A DNA stretch of 64,000 nucleotides from Antilocapra americana (taxonomy: Eukaryota; Chordata; Mammalia; Artiodactyla; Antilocapridae). The DNA is taken from the NCBI GenBank assembly GCA_007570785.1, contig ML664161.1, forward strand, positions 47,588,030 through 47,652,029, in the 5' to 3' direction. A program made the position numbers and the translations under genes. Position 1 is the first letter of the stretch. Each line of letters begins with the position of its first letter. This document shows positions 22,503 through 34,062 of this stretch, in pieces. The notes under the pieces are model-generated. The model searched no databases, was not told the origin of the DNA, and saw only the letters and a program-made list of their open reading frames with translations.

Positions 22503-22544
22503 CTTATATGCTAAGCTATGTGCTTAGCTTATATGCTAAGCTAT
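22503..22544. repeat. 25-nt tandem repeat, about 1.7 units, with palindromic content
   Basis: cttatatgctaagctat occurs at 22503-22519 and 22528-22544. The intervening gtgcttag makes a short inverted repeat with ctaagc. Confidence 0.85.
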
Positions 22545-22906
22545 AAGAATATTCATTTCAATAGGAAGAAAATTATTCATTTCCCTTTCATCCCTTTCAT
22601 GAAGCATTCACTCTCCTCTCCCTCAAGAGCACCTAGCATAATCTAACCACAGAACTAGACTGTCAGAAAATAAAAATCTGGGTAAAAATGAAACTTCTGT
22701 TTTTTCATACCTAAATTTTCCTTAAGACAAAAAAGTCACAGAGCCTGGGAACTCTACTTGAATGAGGGTATAAATTTTAAAAACAGATTGAAAAAATTAA
22801 GTTAACATCAAAAAATTAGCCTGAAACATTAGCAATAGTTTTTATACAGACACTCGAAGACGTAAATTTCATGATTTTTGAAATTTTGAAAAAATGGGCA
22901 AAGGGA
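22545..22906. other. No recognised feature
   Basis: About 360 bp, AT-rich, no repeat family recognised. Confidence 0.4.
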
Positions 22907-22990
22907 CTTTCCTGGAAGTCAAGTGGTTAAGATTTCATCTTTCAATGCATGGGATGCTGATAAAGATATGGCTTTGGTTTCCAGAAGGAC
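22907..22990 (+). mobile_element. CHR-type SINE fragment
   Basis: 'gggactttcctggaagtcaa' followed by 'gtggttaagatttcatcttt' and 'caatgcatggg' is a diverged CHR SINE head. The rest is not recognisable. Confidence 0.6.
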
Positions 22991-24623
22991 TAGAATTGTC
23001 ACTGTTGTCACTGATACGCCAGGAGTGGCATATGCCATAATTTTGTTAAACCACTTCATTTATAAGGGAATTATCCACTTTGCGTGTTTCTTTGTGTCAC
23101 TAGGTCTATACTCAAAACCTGGTATGGGTACATCCAGTTGAGAAATCCTTATTTGCCAAAGCCTTTGCTTCAAATAAAGCTGAGAAGCATCTGGCATTTT
23201 TAGTTTCTGCAGTTTAAATTTGGCTCTGTCTCCCATCAAGACTCCTTTCACATAGGTAAAGAATTCAAAGGCTAAGCTGCTGAAAAAATCTAAAAAAAAA
23301 AAAAAAATCTCCACAACAGACTACTAGTAAGTTGAAAGAGGGAAACAAAACAGATAGGAATTCAGGATTTGGTATGGAGTGCTTATGACTGCAAGTGATA
23401 AAATATCTGACTAGGAGTAATTTAAACAATAAAAGGTGTTTTATCACATTATACAAAATATGAAAGTAAGAAGTTACTTGTCTTAACTCAGTAGCTCAGC
23501 AATGTCAAAATTAGGCTAAAAATTCTCTTGCCCTTTGCTTACTAATTCCAATGAAACTTTTTTTTTTTAATCCTTCAAACAGAAAAAGGAAAGAAGGAAG
23601 AAGAGTACCAACAAAGTTCTATAAATGTCTCATGGGCCAGAATCATTGGCAACTAGAGCACAGAAGAACATAGCACTAAAGCCACAGCTAGAATAGTATT
23701 TTCCTCATATGTAAGATAATGTGACCCTACAGAGTTCCTTTACACAATCTTAATTAAAACTAATTTCTAACAAATGTGTTCCTGTTCTGTTTACAAAAGT
23801 ATATGCTTGCCAACTGTGAGTGATCACTTTTACAAGTTACAATCTTCGTATTTTCAAGATTTTAACCATTAATTGCATCTAAGCATACATGCAGCTGAGA
23901 ATATAAGTAAATATACATTCTAAAACTAAAATGATGGAAATTAAGGAGAGTCACCTGGTTTCTAACTGCCTTCCATATTAAGAGATACATCTGTAGAATT
24001 TATTGACAACCTCATGTATTCTTTTATTTTTGTCTCCCATTAGCTACAGTTCATAGTCATTGCCAAGAACAATCTCATTTGCCTTAGCTATTACTGGAGT
24101 GTTTATGATTTTGTGGCTTTCTCAATGTTTTCTTTGGTTCTGTAACTCTTAGAAAACTCACTTTAAGTGGTCTTATTTGGTAACATCTAAAATGCCATTT
24201 CTAAGGTCTCAGTGTCTTTTCCAGTCATCTGTATAATCTGCCTACTTTGATATGAGCACTCTGGATACTCCCTTTTCCCATCTGCTTGCTACTCTTTATT
24301 TTAAAGAGAGGTCCAGACATACGGTAGTAAATATATGGGCACATCACATGTCTCCATATAAATGAGATGTCAAAATTAAGTGGCACACCAATAAAAAACT
24401 CCCGTAAAAGATCACTCAAGATACTCTGGGTTGGGATCCAGGCTGTGTTTTGTATTGTTCAGGTAACTTTAACAGGTCACTCAATCTTGGGCCCATTTCA
24501 AGAAATGTACCTTCCTTCATATATTTTTGTGAAGAATCTTGCAAAGATTTTGGATATAGAATATTGTTTTAAGTTTATAACATTGCTTTTAAAGAAAAGG
24601 TAACACATATTATGTATTATTAT
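22991..24623. other. About 1.6 kb without recognised repeats
   Basis: Unique AT-rich DNA with an A-run at about 23292-23307 and a T-run at about 23559-23568. Open frames up to 84 codons have no domain, splice or promoter context. Confidence 0.4.
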
Positions 24624-24750
24624 TCGTTGTTGTTCAGTTGCTAAGTTGTGTCCAACTCTTTGCAACCCCATGGACTACAGCATGCCAGGCTTTCCGGACC
24701 TTCACTACTTTCTGGAGTTTGCTCAAACTCATGTCCATTGAGTCAGAACC
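24624..24750 (-). mobile_element. BovB 3' end fragment, minus strand
   Basis: 'gttgttgttcagttgctaag', 'ggactacagcatgccaggct' and 'caaactcatgtccattgagt' are the antisense 3' end of BovB. The part between is altered. Confidence 0.82.
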
Positions 24751-25276
24751 CTCCTGGAAAGCATTCAGCAAATATCTTTTACCCTTATCTCCGTGTTTCC
24801 TTCACCTCTTCCTCTCCTTATGTCTCCTCTACCTGCCTCCATTGTGACTACAGTGTTCTTACCTAAAAAAGTGGATAGAAAAGGTAAACATAAGATGTAG
24901 GTTTATGTTAGATCCTGCTGAGGGTAAGCTGTAGAGATCAATCTGGTTATAATCACCTTATTCTTTTTGTCAGGATCCTAAGTAGTGGGTTCTGGTCTCC
25001 ATATTAGCTGTCAAGGGCAATTCTTTATTTAACATGATAGAAGTCGCTGACCCAGCAGAGTTGATTTTTTGAATCTGTTCAGTCTTATCTGAGACTCAGC
25101 TCCTGATCTGTGCCTTTGTCACCTAGTCTAAACCTGCCTAATGAGGTAACTGTGTTAAACCTCAGGCTTCTTGGTATTTGGCCATAGCCTTACCTATTAA
25201 TTTATCCTGTTGCATCTCCTATTTTCTCCAAGAGGGGATGATAAAGTTTTTAAAGTGAGTTTTATGGATGACCCAT
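24751..25276. other. No recognised feature
   Basis: About 525 bp of unique DNA. Confidence 0.4.
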
Positions 25277-25286
25277 GGTCAGATTA

Positions 25287-25506
25287 GGGCTTCCCTGGTG
25301 GCTCAGATGGTAAAGTGTCTGCCTGCAATTCAGGAGACCTGGGTTCGATCCTTGGGTTGGGAAGATCCCCTGGAGAAGGAAAGGAAAGGCTACCCACTCC
25401 AGTATTCTTACTTGGAGAATCCCATGGACAGAGGACTCTGATAGGCTACAGTCCATGGGGTCTCAAAGAGCTGGACATGACTGAGTGACTTCACTTTCAC
25501 TTTCAC
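25287..25506 (+). mobile_element. Bov-tA SINE with 10-bp target duplications
   Basis: Full Bov-tA: tRNA-Glu head 'ggcttccctggtggctcaga', B-box-like 'gggttcgatcc', BovA body and a cactttcactttcac tail. The target duplication ggtcagatta at 25277-25286 and 25507-25516 is perfect. Confidence 0.94.
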
Positions 25507-25516
25507 GGTCAGATTA

Positions 25517-26344
25517 AGACACTTGTTTTTCACATATTTATGACTAATGTTCCAAGAAGCTAAAACTACTGGTGGTAGATCATGCTAGACCCTTACTATG
25601 TAAACCACTTACTCATGGCAGACTCAGCTTAACAGTTAATCCAAAAGGAGCTCAGAACCTACAATATTTGCTTGACATTTTCTCATTCACAGACACTTTT
25701 TTACTCACTTTCCTTAAGGTTTCTTTCTTGACCAGGAGATAATTTTAGTTCATCTTTGATTTTTAAAATCACTTGATATATGCATGAAACAGTGCATAGT
25801 TTCGTGTTCTTATGCCTCTGCAAGTTTTTGTCTTCCAGTGGTCATACTTTGATAAATGTGGACTCCTTTGATTTCCTAAATAAAAACTATTTTCCTTACA
25901 GAGACCATTGCTTCTCCATGCAGGAAGTAAAAGAAAGTTACTTTTTCCAGTATCTTCTCTTATTCACAAAAAACTCTTCCAGGGAAGGTCTTTGTGGTAC
26001 TGAGATAACAGGTAACTGATTGCCCACCAGCAAATATGAGAACAGCGCAGAGGTACATTCTCTAGGAAAGTCAGTGAAGACAAAGGGTTAGTGTGTGGGC
26101 CACATACTCTAAAAAAGTATGGAAAACACAGAGACTAACAGTGACAGCACCCAACTCACACCTGCTCATGCAAAAGAAGTTATTTATTAGCTCACAAACC
26201 TGGAAAGGATGCTGGGGACAGAGCAAGGCATAAAAGGAAAGCTTTAGACCCAGGGCCAGTAGATGGATACTGGAACTCAGAGGCCATCATCTCTCTGCCA
26301 CTCAAATATTTCTTCCCTCTGCTTGATTTACCTTTCTTTTTTTA
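25517..26344. other. No recognised feature
   Basis: About 830 bp. An 79-codon open frame at 25780-26016 has no recognised domain. The part at about 26160-26330 may be an old repeat but cannot be named. Confidence 0.4.
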
Positions 26345-26445
26345 ATGTATAACATAGCCACATTTATTTTAAAATGTATTCCAATATCAAATAGTGAAGT
26401 TCAACAATGTAAAAACCACAATAACTTTTGCACCAACCTTATACT
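26345..26445 (-). mobile_element. mariner-type element terminal fragment (tentative)
   Basis: Ends with 'aataacttttgcaccaacct', which resembles the terminal inverted repeat of Hsmar1-like mariners found in several mammals. Upstream 'gtattccaatatcaaatag' and 'gttcaacaatgtaaaaacca' fit the adjoining region. The other end is missing, so the orientation is only nominal. Confidence 0.5.
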
Positions 26446-26874
26446 CTACTCTCTGATTTCCCTTCCTCAGTTTCCATCCCCAGAGAAGCAACATTCTGTT
26501 ATTATCAGTTTTCCCAGAGTCAGATTGATGCACTTGGAGACATTCTCCCATTGTCTCAACCAGCTGTTTCTGAATAAAGGATCTACATTTCCAGTTATCA
26601 AAGGGAACAATGGGTAATGCCATTTAAAGAGAGGGAGAGAGTAATGTGTGTTTGTGAAACCAAGGAGCCAGGGATCATTTTTTCAGGAATGCAGATTGCC
26701 AGGTCTTCAGAGAGGTGAGGGTGTCATATATACAGGATGTCACATTGTACTCTGCCCCTTCCATTCTCCATCTGTAGAGAGTGCTGCCACTTAGGAAGAC
26801 GAGTCTTTATTGTAAGGATTGTTTGCCTGTTTCAAACTATACTTTCACTCTTGGCTCTGATTTCTCATTCTTTT
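26446..26874. other. No recognised feature
   Basis: About 430 bp of unique DNA before the poly(T) that marks the 3' end of the large minus-strand L1. Confidence 0.4.
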
Positions 26875-27432
26875 AATTTTTTAAAATTTATTTATTTTTT
26901 TATTGAAGGATAATTGATTTACAGAATTTTGCTGTTTTCTGTCAAACCTCAACATGAATCAGCCATAGGTATGCATGAATCCCCTCCCTTTTGAAACTCC
27001 CTCCTATCTTCCTCCCCTTGATACAGAGCCCCTGATCGAGTTTCCTGAGCCATAGAAAAAATTCCTGTTGACTATCTATTTTACATATAGTAATGTAAGT
27101 TTCCATGTTACTCTTTCCATATATCTCACCCTTTCCTCCCCTCTCTGCATGTCATAAGTCTATTCTATATGTCTGTTTCTCCATTGTTGCCCTGTAAATA
27201 AATTCTTTAGTACCATTTTTCTAGATTCTGTACATACATGTTAGAATATGATATTTATCTTTGTTTATCTGACTCACTTCACTGTGTATAATAGGTTCTA
27301 GGTTCATCAACCTCATTAGAATTGACTCAAAGGTGTTCCTTTTTATGGCTGAGTAATATTCCATTGTGTATATGTACCACACTTCTTTATCCATTCATCT
27401 GTTTATGGACATCTAGGTTGCTTCCATGTTCT

Positions 27433-27867
27433 CAGTTCAGTTCAGATCAGTCACTCAGTCATGACTGAGTGACCCCATGAACCGCAGCACACCAGGCCTC
27501 CCTGCCCATCACCAACTCCCAGAATTTACCCAAACTCATGTCCATTGAGTCGTTGATTCATTCAACCATCTCATTCTCTGTCATCTCCTTCTCCTCTTGC
27601 CCTCAATCTTTCCCAGCATCAGGGTCTTTTCCAATGTGTCAGCTCTTCGCATCAGGTGGCCAAAGTACTGGAGTTTCAGCTTCAACATCAGTCCTTCCAA
27701 TGAACACCCAGGACTGATCTCCTTTAGAATGGACTGGTTGGATCTCCTTGCAGTCCAAGGGACTGTCAAGAGTCTTATCCAACACCACAGTTCAAAAGCA
27801 GCAATTCTTCCATGCTCAAGCTTTCTTTACAGTCCAACTGTCACATCCATACATTACTAATGGAAAA
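27433..27867 (-). mobile_element. BovB 3' fragment inserted in L1, with 11-bp target duplications
   Basis: Antisense BovB tail (ttcagttcag at its left end) inserted in the L1 ORF2 C-terminal region. The target duplication ttccatgttct at 27422-27432 and 27868-27878 is perfect, and L1 homology continues on both sides. The insertion is therefore younger than the L1. It covers only the end of the BovB coding region. Confidence 0.95.
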
Positions 27868-27879
27868 TTCCATGTTCTA

Positions 27880-30800
27880 TCTACTGTAAATAGTGCTTCA
27901 ATGAACAATGGGATACATGTATCTCTTTAAATTTTGGTTTCCTCAGGGTATATGTCTAGGAGGAGGATTGCTGGTCATATGGTGATTTTATTCCTACTTT
28001 TTAAAGGAATATCTATACCATCTTCCTTAGTGGCTGTATCAATTTACATTCCCAGCAATAGGGCAAGAGTGTTCCCTTTTCTCCACACCCTCTCCAGCAT
28101 TTATTGTTTGTAGACTTTTTGATGAGGCCCATTCTGACCAGTGTGAGGTGACATCTCATTGTAGTTTTGATTTACAGTTCTCTAATAATGACAAATGTTG
28201 AGCATCTTTTCATGTGTTTGTTAGCCATCTGTATGTCTTTGGATAAATGTCTGTTTAGGCCTTTTCCCACTTTTTGATTGGGGTGTTTGTTTTTCTGGTA
28301 CTGAGTTGCATGAGCTGCTTGTATATTTTGGAAATTAATCATTTGTCAGTTGTTTCATTTGCTATTATTTTCTCCCATTCTAAGGGTTGTCTTTTCACCT
28401 TGCTTATAGTTTCCTTTGCTATGCAAAAGCTTTTAAGTTTAATCAGATCACATTTGTTTATTTTTGTATTTATTTCCATTTCTCTAGGAGGTGAGTCATA
28501 GAGGATTTTGAAATTTTGACTTATGTCATCGAGTGTTCTGCCTATGTGTTCCTCTAAGAGTTTTATAGTTTTGGGTCTTACATTTAGGTCTTTAATCCAT
28601 TTTGAGTTTATCTTTGTGTTTGGTGTTAGGAAGTATTCTAAATTCATTCTTTACATGTAGCTGTCCAGTTTTCCCAGCATCATTTATTGAAGAGGCTGCC
28701 TTTTCCCCATTGTATATGCTTGCTCCCTTTGTCAAAAACAAGTTATCCATAAGTGCAGGGGTTTATTTCTGGGCTTTCTATCTTATTCCATTGGTCTATA
28801 TTTCTGTTTTTGTGCCAGTACCATACTGTCTTGATGACTATAGCTTTGTAGTATAATCTGAAGTCAGGAAGGTTAATTTCTCGAGCTCCATTCTTCTTTC
28901 TCAAGACTGCTTTGGCTATTCTGGGTCTCTTGTGTTTCCGCATGAATTTTGAAATTTTTTGTTCTAGTTCTGTGAAAACTACCATTGGTAATTTGATAGG
29001 GATCATATTGAATCTGTAAATTTTATTTGGTAATATAGTCATTTTCACAATATTGAGTCTTCAAACCCAGGAACATGGAATATCTCTCCATCTGTTTATG
29101 TCGTCTTTGATTTCTTTCATTAGTGTCTTATAATTTTCTGTGTACAATTCTTTTGTCTTCTTAGGTAGGTTTATTCCTAGATATTTATCTTTTTGTTGCA
29201 ATGGTGAATGGGATTGATTCCTTAATTTCTCTTTCTGATTTTTCATCATTATTTTATAGAAATGCAAGTGATTTCTGTGCATTGATTTTGAATCCTGCAA
29301 CTTTGTTAAATTCACTGTTGAGCTCTAGTAATTTTCTGAAACTATCTTTAGGGTTTTCTATGTACAGTTCATGCCATCCTCAAACAGTTAGAGTTTTATA
29401 TCTTCTTTTCTGATCTGGATTCCTTTTATTTCTTTTTCTTCTCTGATTGATGTAGCTAAGACTTCCAAAACTATGTTGAATAATAGTGGTGAAAGTGGAC
29501 ACCCTTATTTTGTTCCTGGTATTAGGGGGGATGCTTTCAGTTTTTCACCCTTGAGAATCATGTTTACTGTGGGGTTATCATATATGGCCTTTACTATGTT
29601 GAGGTAGGTTCCTTCTATGCTCATTTTTTGAAGAGTTTTAATCATAAATGGGTGCTGAATTTTGTCAAAGGCTTTTTCTGCATCTATTGAGATTATCATA
29701 TAGTTTTATCTTTCAATTTGCTAATATGGTATATCATGTTGATTGACTTGCATACACAGAAGAATCCTTGCATCCCTGGAATAAACTTAATTTGATCATG
29801 GTGTATGAACTTTTTGATGTGTGGCAAATTCTGTTAGCTAAAATTTTGTTGCAGATTTTTGCATCTATGTTCATCCATGACACTGGCCTGTAGTTTTCCT
29901 TTTTCATGTTGTCTTTGTCTGGCTTTGATATCAGGGTGATGGTTGTCTTATAGAATGAGTTTGGAAGTGTTCCTTCTTCTGTAATTTTTTGAAAGAGTTT
30001 TAAAAGGATAAGAATTAGCTCTTCTCTAAATGTTTGATAGAATTCTCCTGTGAAAACATCTGGTCTTGGGGTTTTGTTTCTTGGGAGATTTTTGATCACA
30101 GCTTCAATTTCAGTGCTTGTAATTAGGTTGTTCATCATTTCTATTTCTTCCTGGCTCAGTCTTGGAAGATTGAACTTTTCAAAGAATTTGTCCATTTCTT
30201 CCAGGTTACCTATTTTATTGCCATATAGTTGTTCTTAATGGTCTGGAATAATCCTTTGTATTTCTGCATTGTCTGTTGTAACCCTCCTTTTTCATTCCTA
30301 ATTTTGTTGATTTGACTCTTCTCTTTTTTTCTTGATGACTCTGGCTAAAAGTTTGTCAATTTTGTTTACCTGCTTAAATAAACAGGTTTCAGTTTTATTA
30401 ACCTTTACTACTGTTTCTTTCATTTCTTTTTCATTTATTTCTGCTTGGATATTTGTAATTTATTTCCTTCTACTAATTTTGGTGGGGTTTTTGTTGTTGC
30501 TGTTGTTGTTGTTCTTCTTCTTCTTCTTTTACCAGTTGTTTTAGGTATAAAGTTAGTCTATACTTTGTTTTTCTTGTTTCTTGAGGTAGGATTGTATTGC
30601 TATAAACTTCCCTCTTAGAACTGCTTTTACTGCATCCCATAGGTTTTGAGTTATCATGTTTTCATTGTCATTTGATTCTAGAAATTTTTTGATTCCCCTT
30701 TTGATTTCTTCAGTAACCTGTTGGTTATTTAGAAACATGTGGTTTAATCTCCATGTGGTTGTGTTTCTTATAGTTCTTTTCTTGTAATTAATATCTAGTC

Positions 30801-31480
30801 TCATAGCATTGTGGTGAGAGCAAATCATTGATATGATTTCAATTTTCTTAAATTCACTGAGGTTCGATTTGTGACCCAAGATGTGGTCTATCCTGGAGAA
30901 TGTTCCATGTGCACTTGAGAAAAAGGTGTACTCTTCTGCATTTGCATGGAATGTCATGAAGATATCAATGTGATCCATTTCATCTAACATATCATTTAAG
31001 ACTGTGTTTCCTTATTAATTTCTGTTTTGAAGATCTGTCCATTGGTGTGGGTGGGGTGTTAAAGTCTCCTACTATTTTTGTGTCACTGTCAATTTCTTCT
31101 TTTACGTCTATTATTGTTTGTCTTATGTATTGAGGTGCTCCAATGTTGGCTGCACAGATATTTACAAGTGTTATGTCTTCCTCTTGGATTGATTCCTTGA
31201 TCATTATGTAGTTTCCTTCCTTATCTCTTGTAATCTTTATTTTAAGGTCTATTTTGTCTGATATGAGGATTGTTACTCCAGATTTCTTTTGCTTCCCATT
31301 TGCATGGAATATGTTTTTTTCATCCTCTCACTTTCAGTCTATATATGTCTTGAGGTCTGAAGTGGGATTCTTGTAGACTACATTTATATGGGTCTTGTTT
31401 TTGTATCCATTCAGCCAGTCTGTGTCTTTTGGCTGGAGCATTTATTCCATTTTCATTTAAAGTAATTATCAATATATATG
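27880..31480 (-). pseudogene. L1 ORF2 remnant (endonuclease, reverse transcriptase, Cys-rich end)
   Basis: On the minus strand the pieces follow ORF2p order. Endonuclease segments lie at 31204-30992 (with 'GDFNTP') and 30990-30553 (with 'SRIDHILGHKS'). Reverse transcriptase segments lie at 30195-29734 and 29699-29505 (with '[14 protein letters not shown]'). The downstream region lies at 29315-28339. Each piece is separated by stops or frameshifts, so no full protein of the usual 1,270 or so residues can be made. In live L1 this protein nicks DNA and reverse-transcribes L1 RNA. Confidence 0.88.
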
Positions 31481-31657
31481 TTCCTATTGCCATTGTTTGG
31501 GATTGATTTTTTAGATCTCTTTTCTTCTCTTATATTTCTTGACTTTATAAGTCCCTTTAACATTTGTTGTAAAGCTGGTTTGGTGGTACTGAATTCTCTT
31601 AACTCTTGCTTGTCTGAAAAGCCTTTTATTTCTCCATCAGTTTTGAAAGAGATCCTT

Positions 31658-33462
31658 GTCTTATGCTTAGATCTTTAATCCATTTTGAGTTTATCTTTGT
31701 GTATGGTGTTAGAAAGTGATCTAGTTTCATTCTTTTACAAGTGGCTGTCCAGTTTTCCCAGCACCACTTGTTAAAGAGGTTGTCTTTTCTCCATTGTATA
31801 TTCTTGCCTCCTTTGTCAAAGATAAGGTGTCCATAGATGCGTGGATCTATCTCTGGGCTTTCTATTCTGTTCCATTGATCTATATTTCTGTCTTTGTGCC
31901 AGTACCATACTGTCTTAATGACTGTGGATTTGTAGTATAGCCTAAAGTCAGGTAGGTTGATTCCGCCAGTTCCATTCTTCTTTCTCAAGATTGCTTTGGC
32001 TATACGAGGTTTTTTGTATTTCCATACAAATTGAGAAATTATTTGTTCTAATTCTTTGAAGAAGACCTCTGGTAGCTTGATAGGAATTGCATTGAATCTA
32101 TAGATTGCTTTAGGTAGTATACTCATTTTCACTATATTGATTCTTCCAATCCACGAACACGGCACATTTCTCCATCTGTTTGTGTCCTCCTTGATTTCTT
32201 TCATCAGTGTTCTATAGTTTTCTATATACAAGTCTTTTGATTCTTTAGGTAGAAATACTCCTATAAAACTCCTAGAGGATAACATAGGCAAAACACTCTC
32301 TGCTATAATCCAAAGCGGGATACTCCATGACCCACCTCCCAGAATATTGGAAATAAAAACACGAATAAACAAATGGGACCTAGTTAAAATTAAAAGCTTT
32401 TGCACAACAAAGGAAACTATAAGCAAGGTGAAAAGACAGCCTTCAGAATGGGAGAAAATAATAGCCAATGAAGCAACAGACAAACAATTAATCTCAAAAA
32501 TATACAAACAACTCCTGCAGCTCCATTCTAGAAAAATAAACAACCCAATTAAAAAGTGGGCCAAAGAACTTAACAGACATTTCTCCAAAGAAGATATAAA
32601 AATGGCTAACAAACACATGAAAAGATGCTCAACATCACTCATTATCAGAGAAATGCAAATCAAAACCACAATGAGGTACCACTTTACACCACTCAGAATG
32701 GCTGCCATCCAAAAGTCTACAAGCAATAAATGCTGGAGAGGATGTGGAGAAAAGGGAACCCTCTTACACTGTTGGTGGGAATGCAAACTAGTACAGCCAC
32801 TATGGAAAACAGTGTGGAGGTTCCTTAAAAAGCTGCAAATAGACCTGCCATATGACCCGGCAATCCCACTGCTGGGCATATACACCGAGGAAACCAGAAT
32901 TGAAAGAGCCACGTGTACCCCAATGTTCATCGCTGCATTGTTTACAATAGTTAAGACATGGAAACAATCTAGATGCCCATCAACTGATGAATGGATAAGA
33001 AAGCTGTGGTACATATACACAATGGAATATTACTCAGCATTAAAAAAAAATTCATTTGAAGCAATTCTACTCAGATGGACGAAACTGGAGCCCATTATCC
33101 AGAGTGAAGTAAGCCAGAAGCAAAAACAAGAATACAGTATATTAACGCATATATATGGAATTTAGAAAGACAGTAACGAGAACCCAACATGGGAGACAAC
33201 AAAAGGAACGCAGATATATAGAATAGACTCGTGGACTTTGTGGATGAGGGTAAGGATGGGATGATATGGGAGAAGGGCATTGAAGCATGTTAATTGTCAT
33301 GTGTCTAATCAATCGCCAGCCCAGGATTGATGCTCGGGACTGGTGCAGCGAGATTTCCCAGGGGGGAGGGAGGAAGGAGGGGGGTTCCGGAGGGGAAGCA
33401 TATGTAAACCCATGGTGATATCATGACAATGTATGGCAAAAACAATAATAATTTAAAAAAAT
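31658..33462 (+). mobile_element. Younger L1 with 5' inversion (twin-priming type) nested in L1
   Basis: The left part (about 31658-32262) is L1 ORF2 sequence on the minus strand. The right part (about 32263-33462) is the directly following ORF2 C-terminus and 3'UTR on the plus strand, ending in an A-rich tail. The left part's outer end and the right part's start are nearly adjacent in L1 coordinates, as expected from twin priming. The right flank is hidden by the N gap, so a target duplication cannot be confirmed. The 3'UTR type matches the 229-bp tail at 15379-15607. Confidence 0.9.
32263..33165 (+). pseudogene. L1 ORF2 C-terminal remnant, largely open
   Basis: An open frame of 272 codons from an internal Met at 32347 to the natural ORF2 stop at 33163-33165 ('IYGI' end). 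It contains the Cys-rich segment [18 protein letters not shown] from 32731. It lacks the endonuclease and reverse transcriptase domains, which were lost by truncation and inversion, so it cannot retrotranspose. The low number of lesions suggests a relatively young insertion. Confidence 0.88.
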
Positions 33463-33562
33463 NNNNNNNNNNNNNNNNNNNNNNNNNNNNNNNNNNNNNN
33501 NNNNNNNNNNNNNNNNNNNNNNNNNNNNNNNNNNNNNNNNNNNNNNNNNNNNNNNNNNNNNN
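33463..33562. other. Assembly gap (100 N)
   Basis: Exactly 100 N, the usual placeholder for a gap of unknown size. It sits between the A-rich tail of the nested L1 and the ORF1 of the outer L1, so the real sequence probably holds the rest of the tail, a target duplication and the missing second half of outer ORF1 (about 0.5 kb or more). Confidence 0.97.
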
Positions 33563-34062
33563 TTTTCCATGTTGGGTAAATATTCAACTATAATCTGTTC
33601 AAAAATTTTCTCATACCCTTTCTTTTTCTCTTCTTCTTCTAGGACCCCTATAATTCGAATGTTGGTGTATTTGATATAGTCCCAGAGGTCTCTGATACTG
33701 TCCCCAGCTCTTCTCATTCTTTTGACTTTATTCTGCTCTTAATAAGTTATTTCCACCATTTTATCTTCCAGCTCACTGATTTGATTTTCTGCTTCAGATA
33801 TTCTGCTATTGATTCCTTCTAGAGTATTTTTAATTTCAGTAATTGTGTTGTTTGTCTCTGTATGTTTATTCTTTAATTCTTCTAGATCTTTGTTAATAGA
33901 TTCTTGTTTTTTCTCCATTTTGTTTTCAAAGTTCTTGATCATCTTTACTATCATTATTCTGAATTCTTTTTCAGGTAGTTTGCCTATTTCCTCTTCATTT
34001 ATTTGGACTTCTGTGTTTCTAGTTTGTTCCTTCATTTGTGCAGTATTTCTCTGCCTTTTCAT
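33563..34062 (-). pseudogene. L1 ORF1 remnant of the outer L1
   Basis: Starts MKRQRNTAQMKEQTR at 34062 and continues with a Glu/Lys-rich coiled-coil region ('ENKMEKKQESINKDLEELKN'). A stop falls after 107 codons (33739). Downstream, 'DSIRDLWDYIKYTNIRIIGV' begins the RRM-side region and the sequence enters the gap. This ORF1p coiled coil normally forms trimers. The copy is dead. Confidence 0.88.

Noticed and set aside
31626..33020. 464-codon minus-strand open frame
   Set aside because: It crosses the inversion junction of the nested L1. One half is sense ORF2, the other half is the antisense of ORF2. It is an artefact of the rearrangement, not a gene.
33421..33717. 98-codon open frame through the N gap
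   Set aside because: A third of the frame is undetermined bases. Only the L1 ORF1 part is real.
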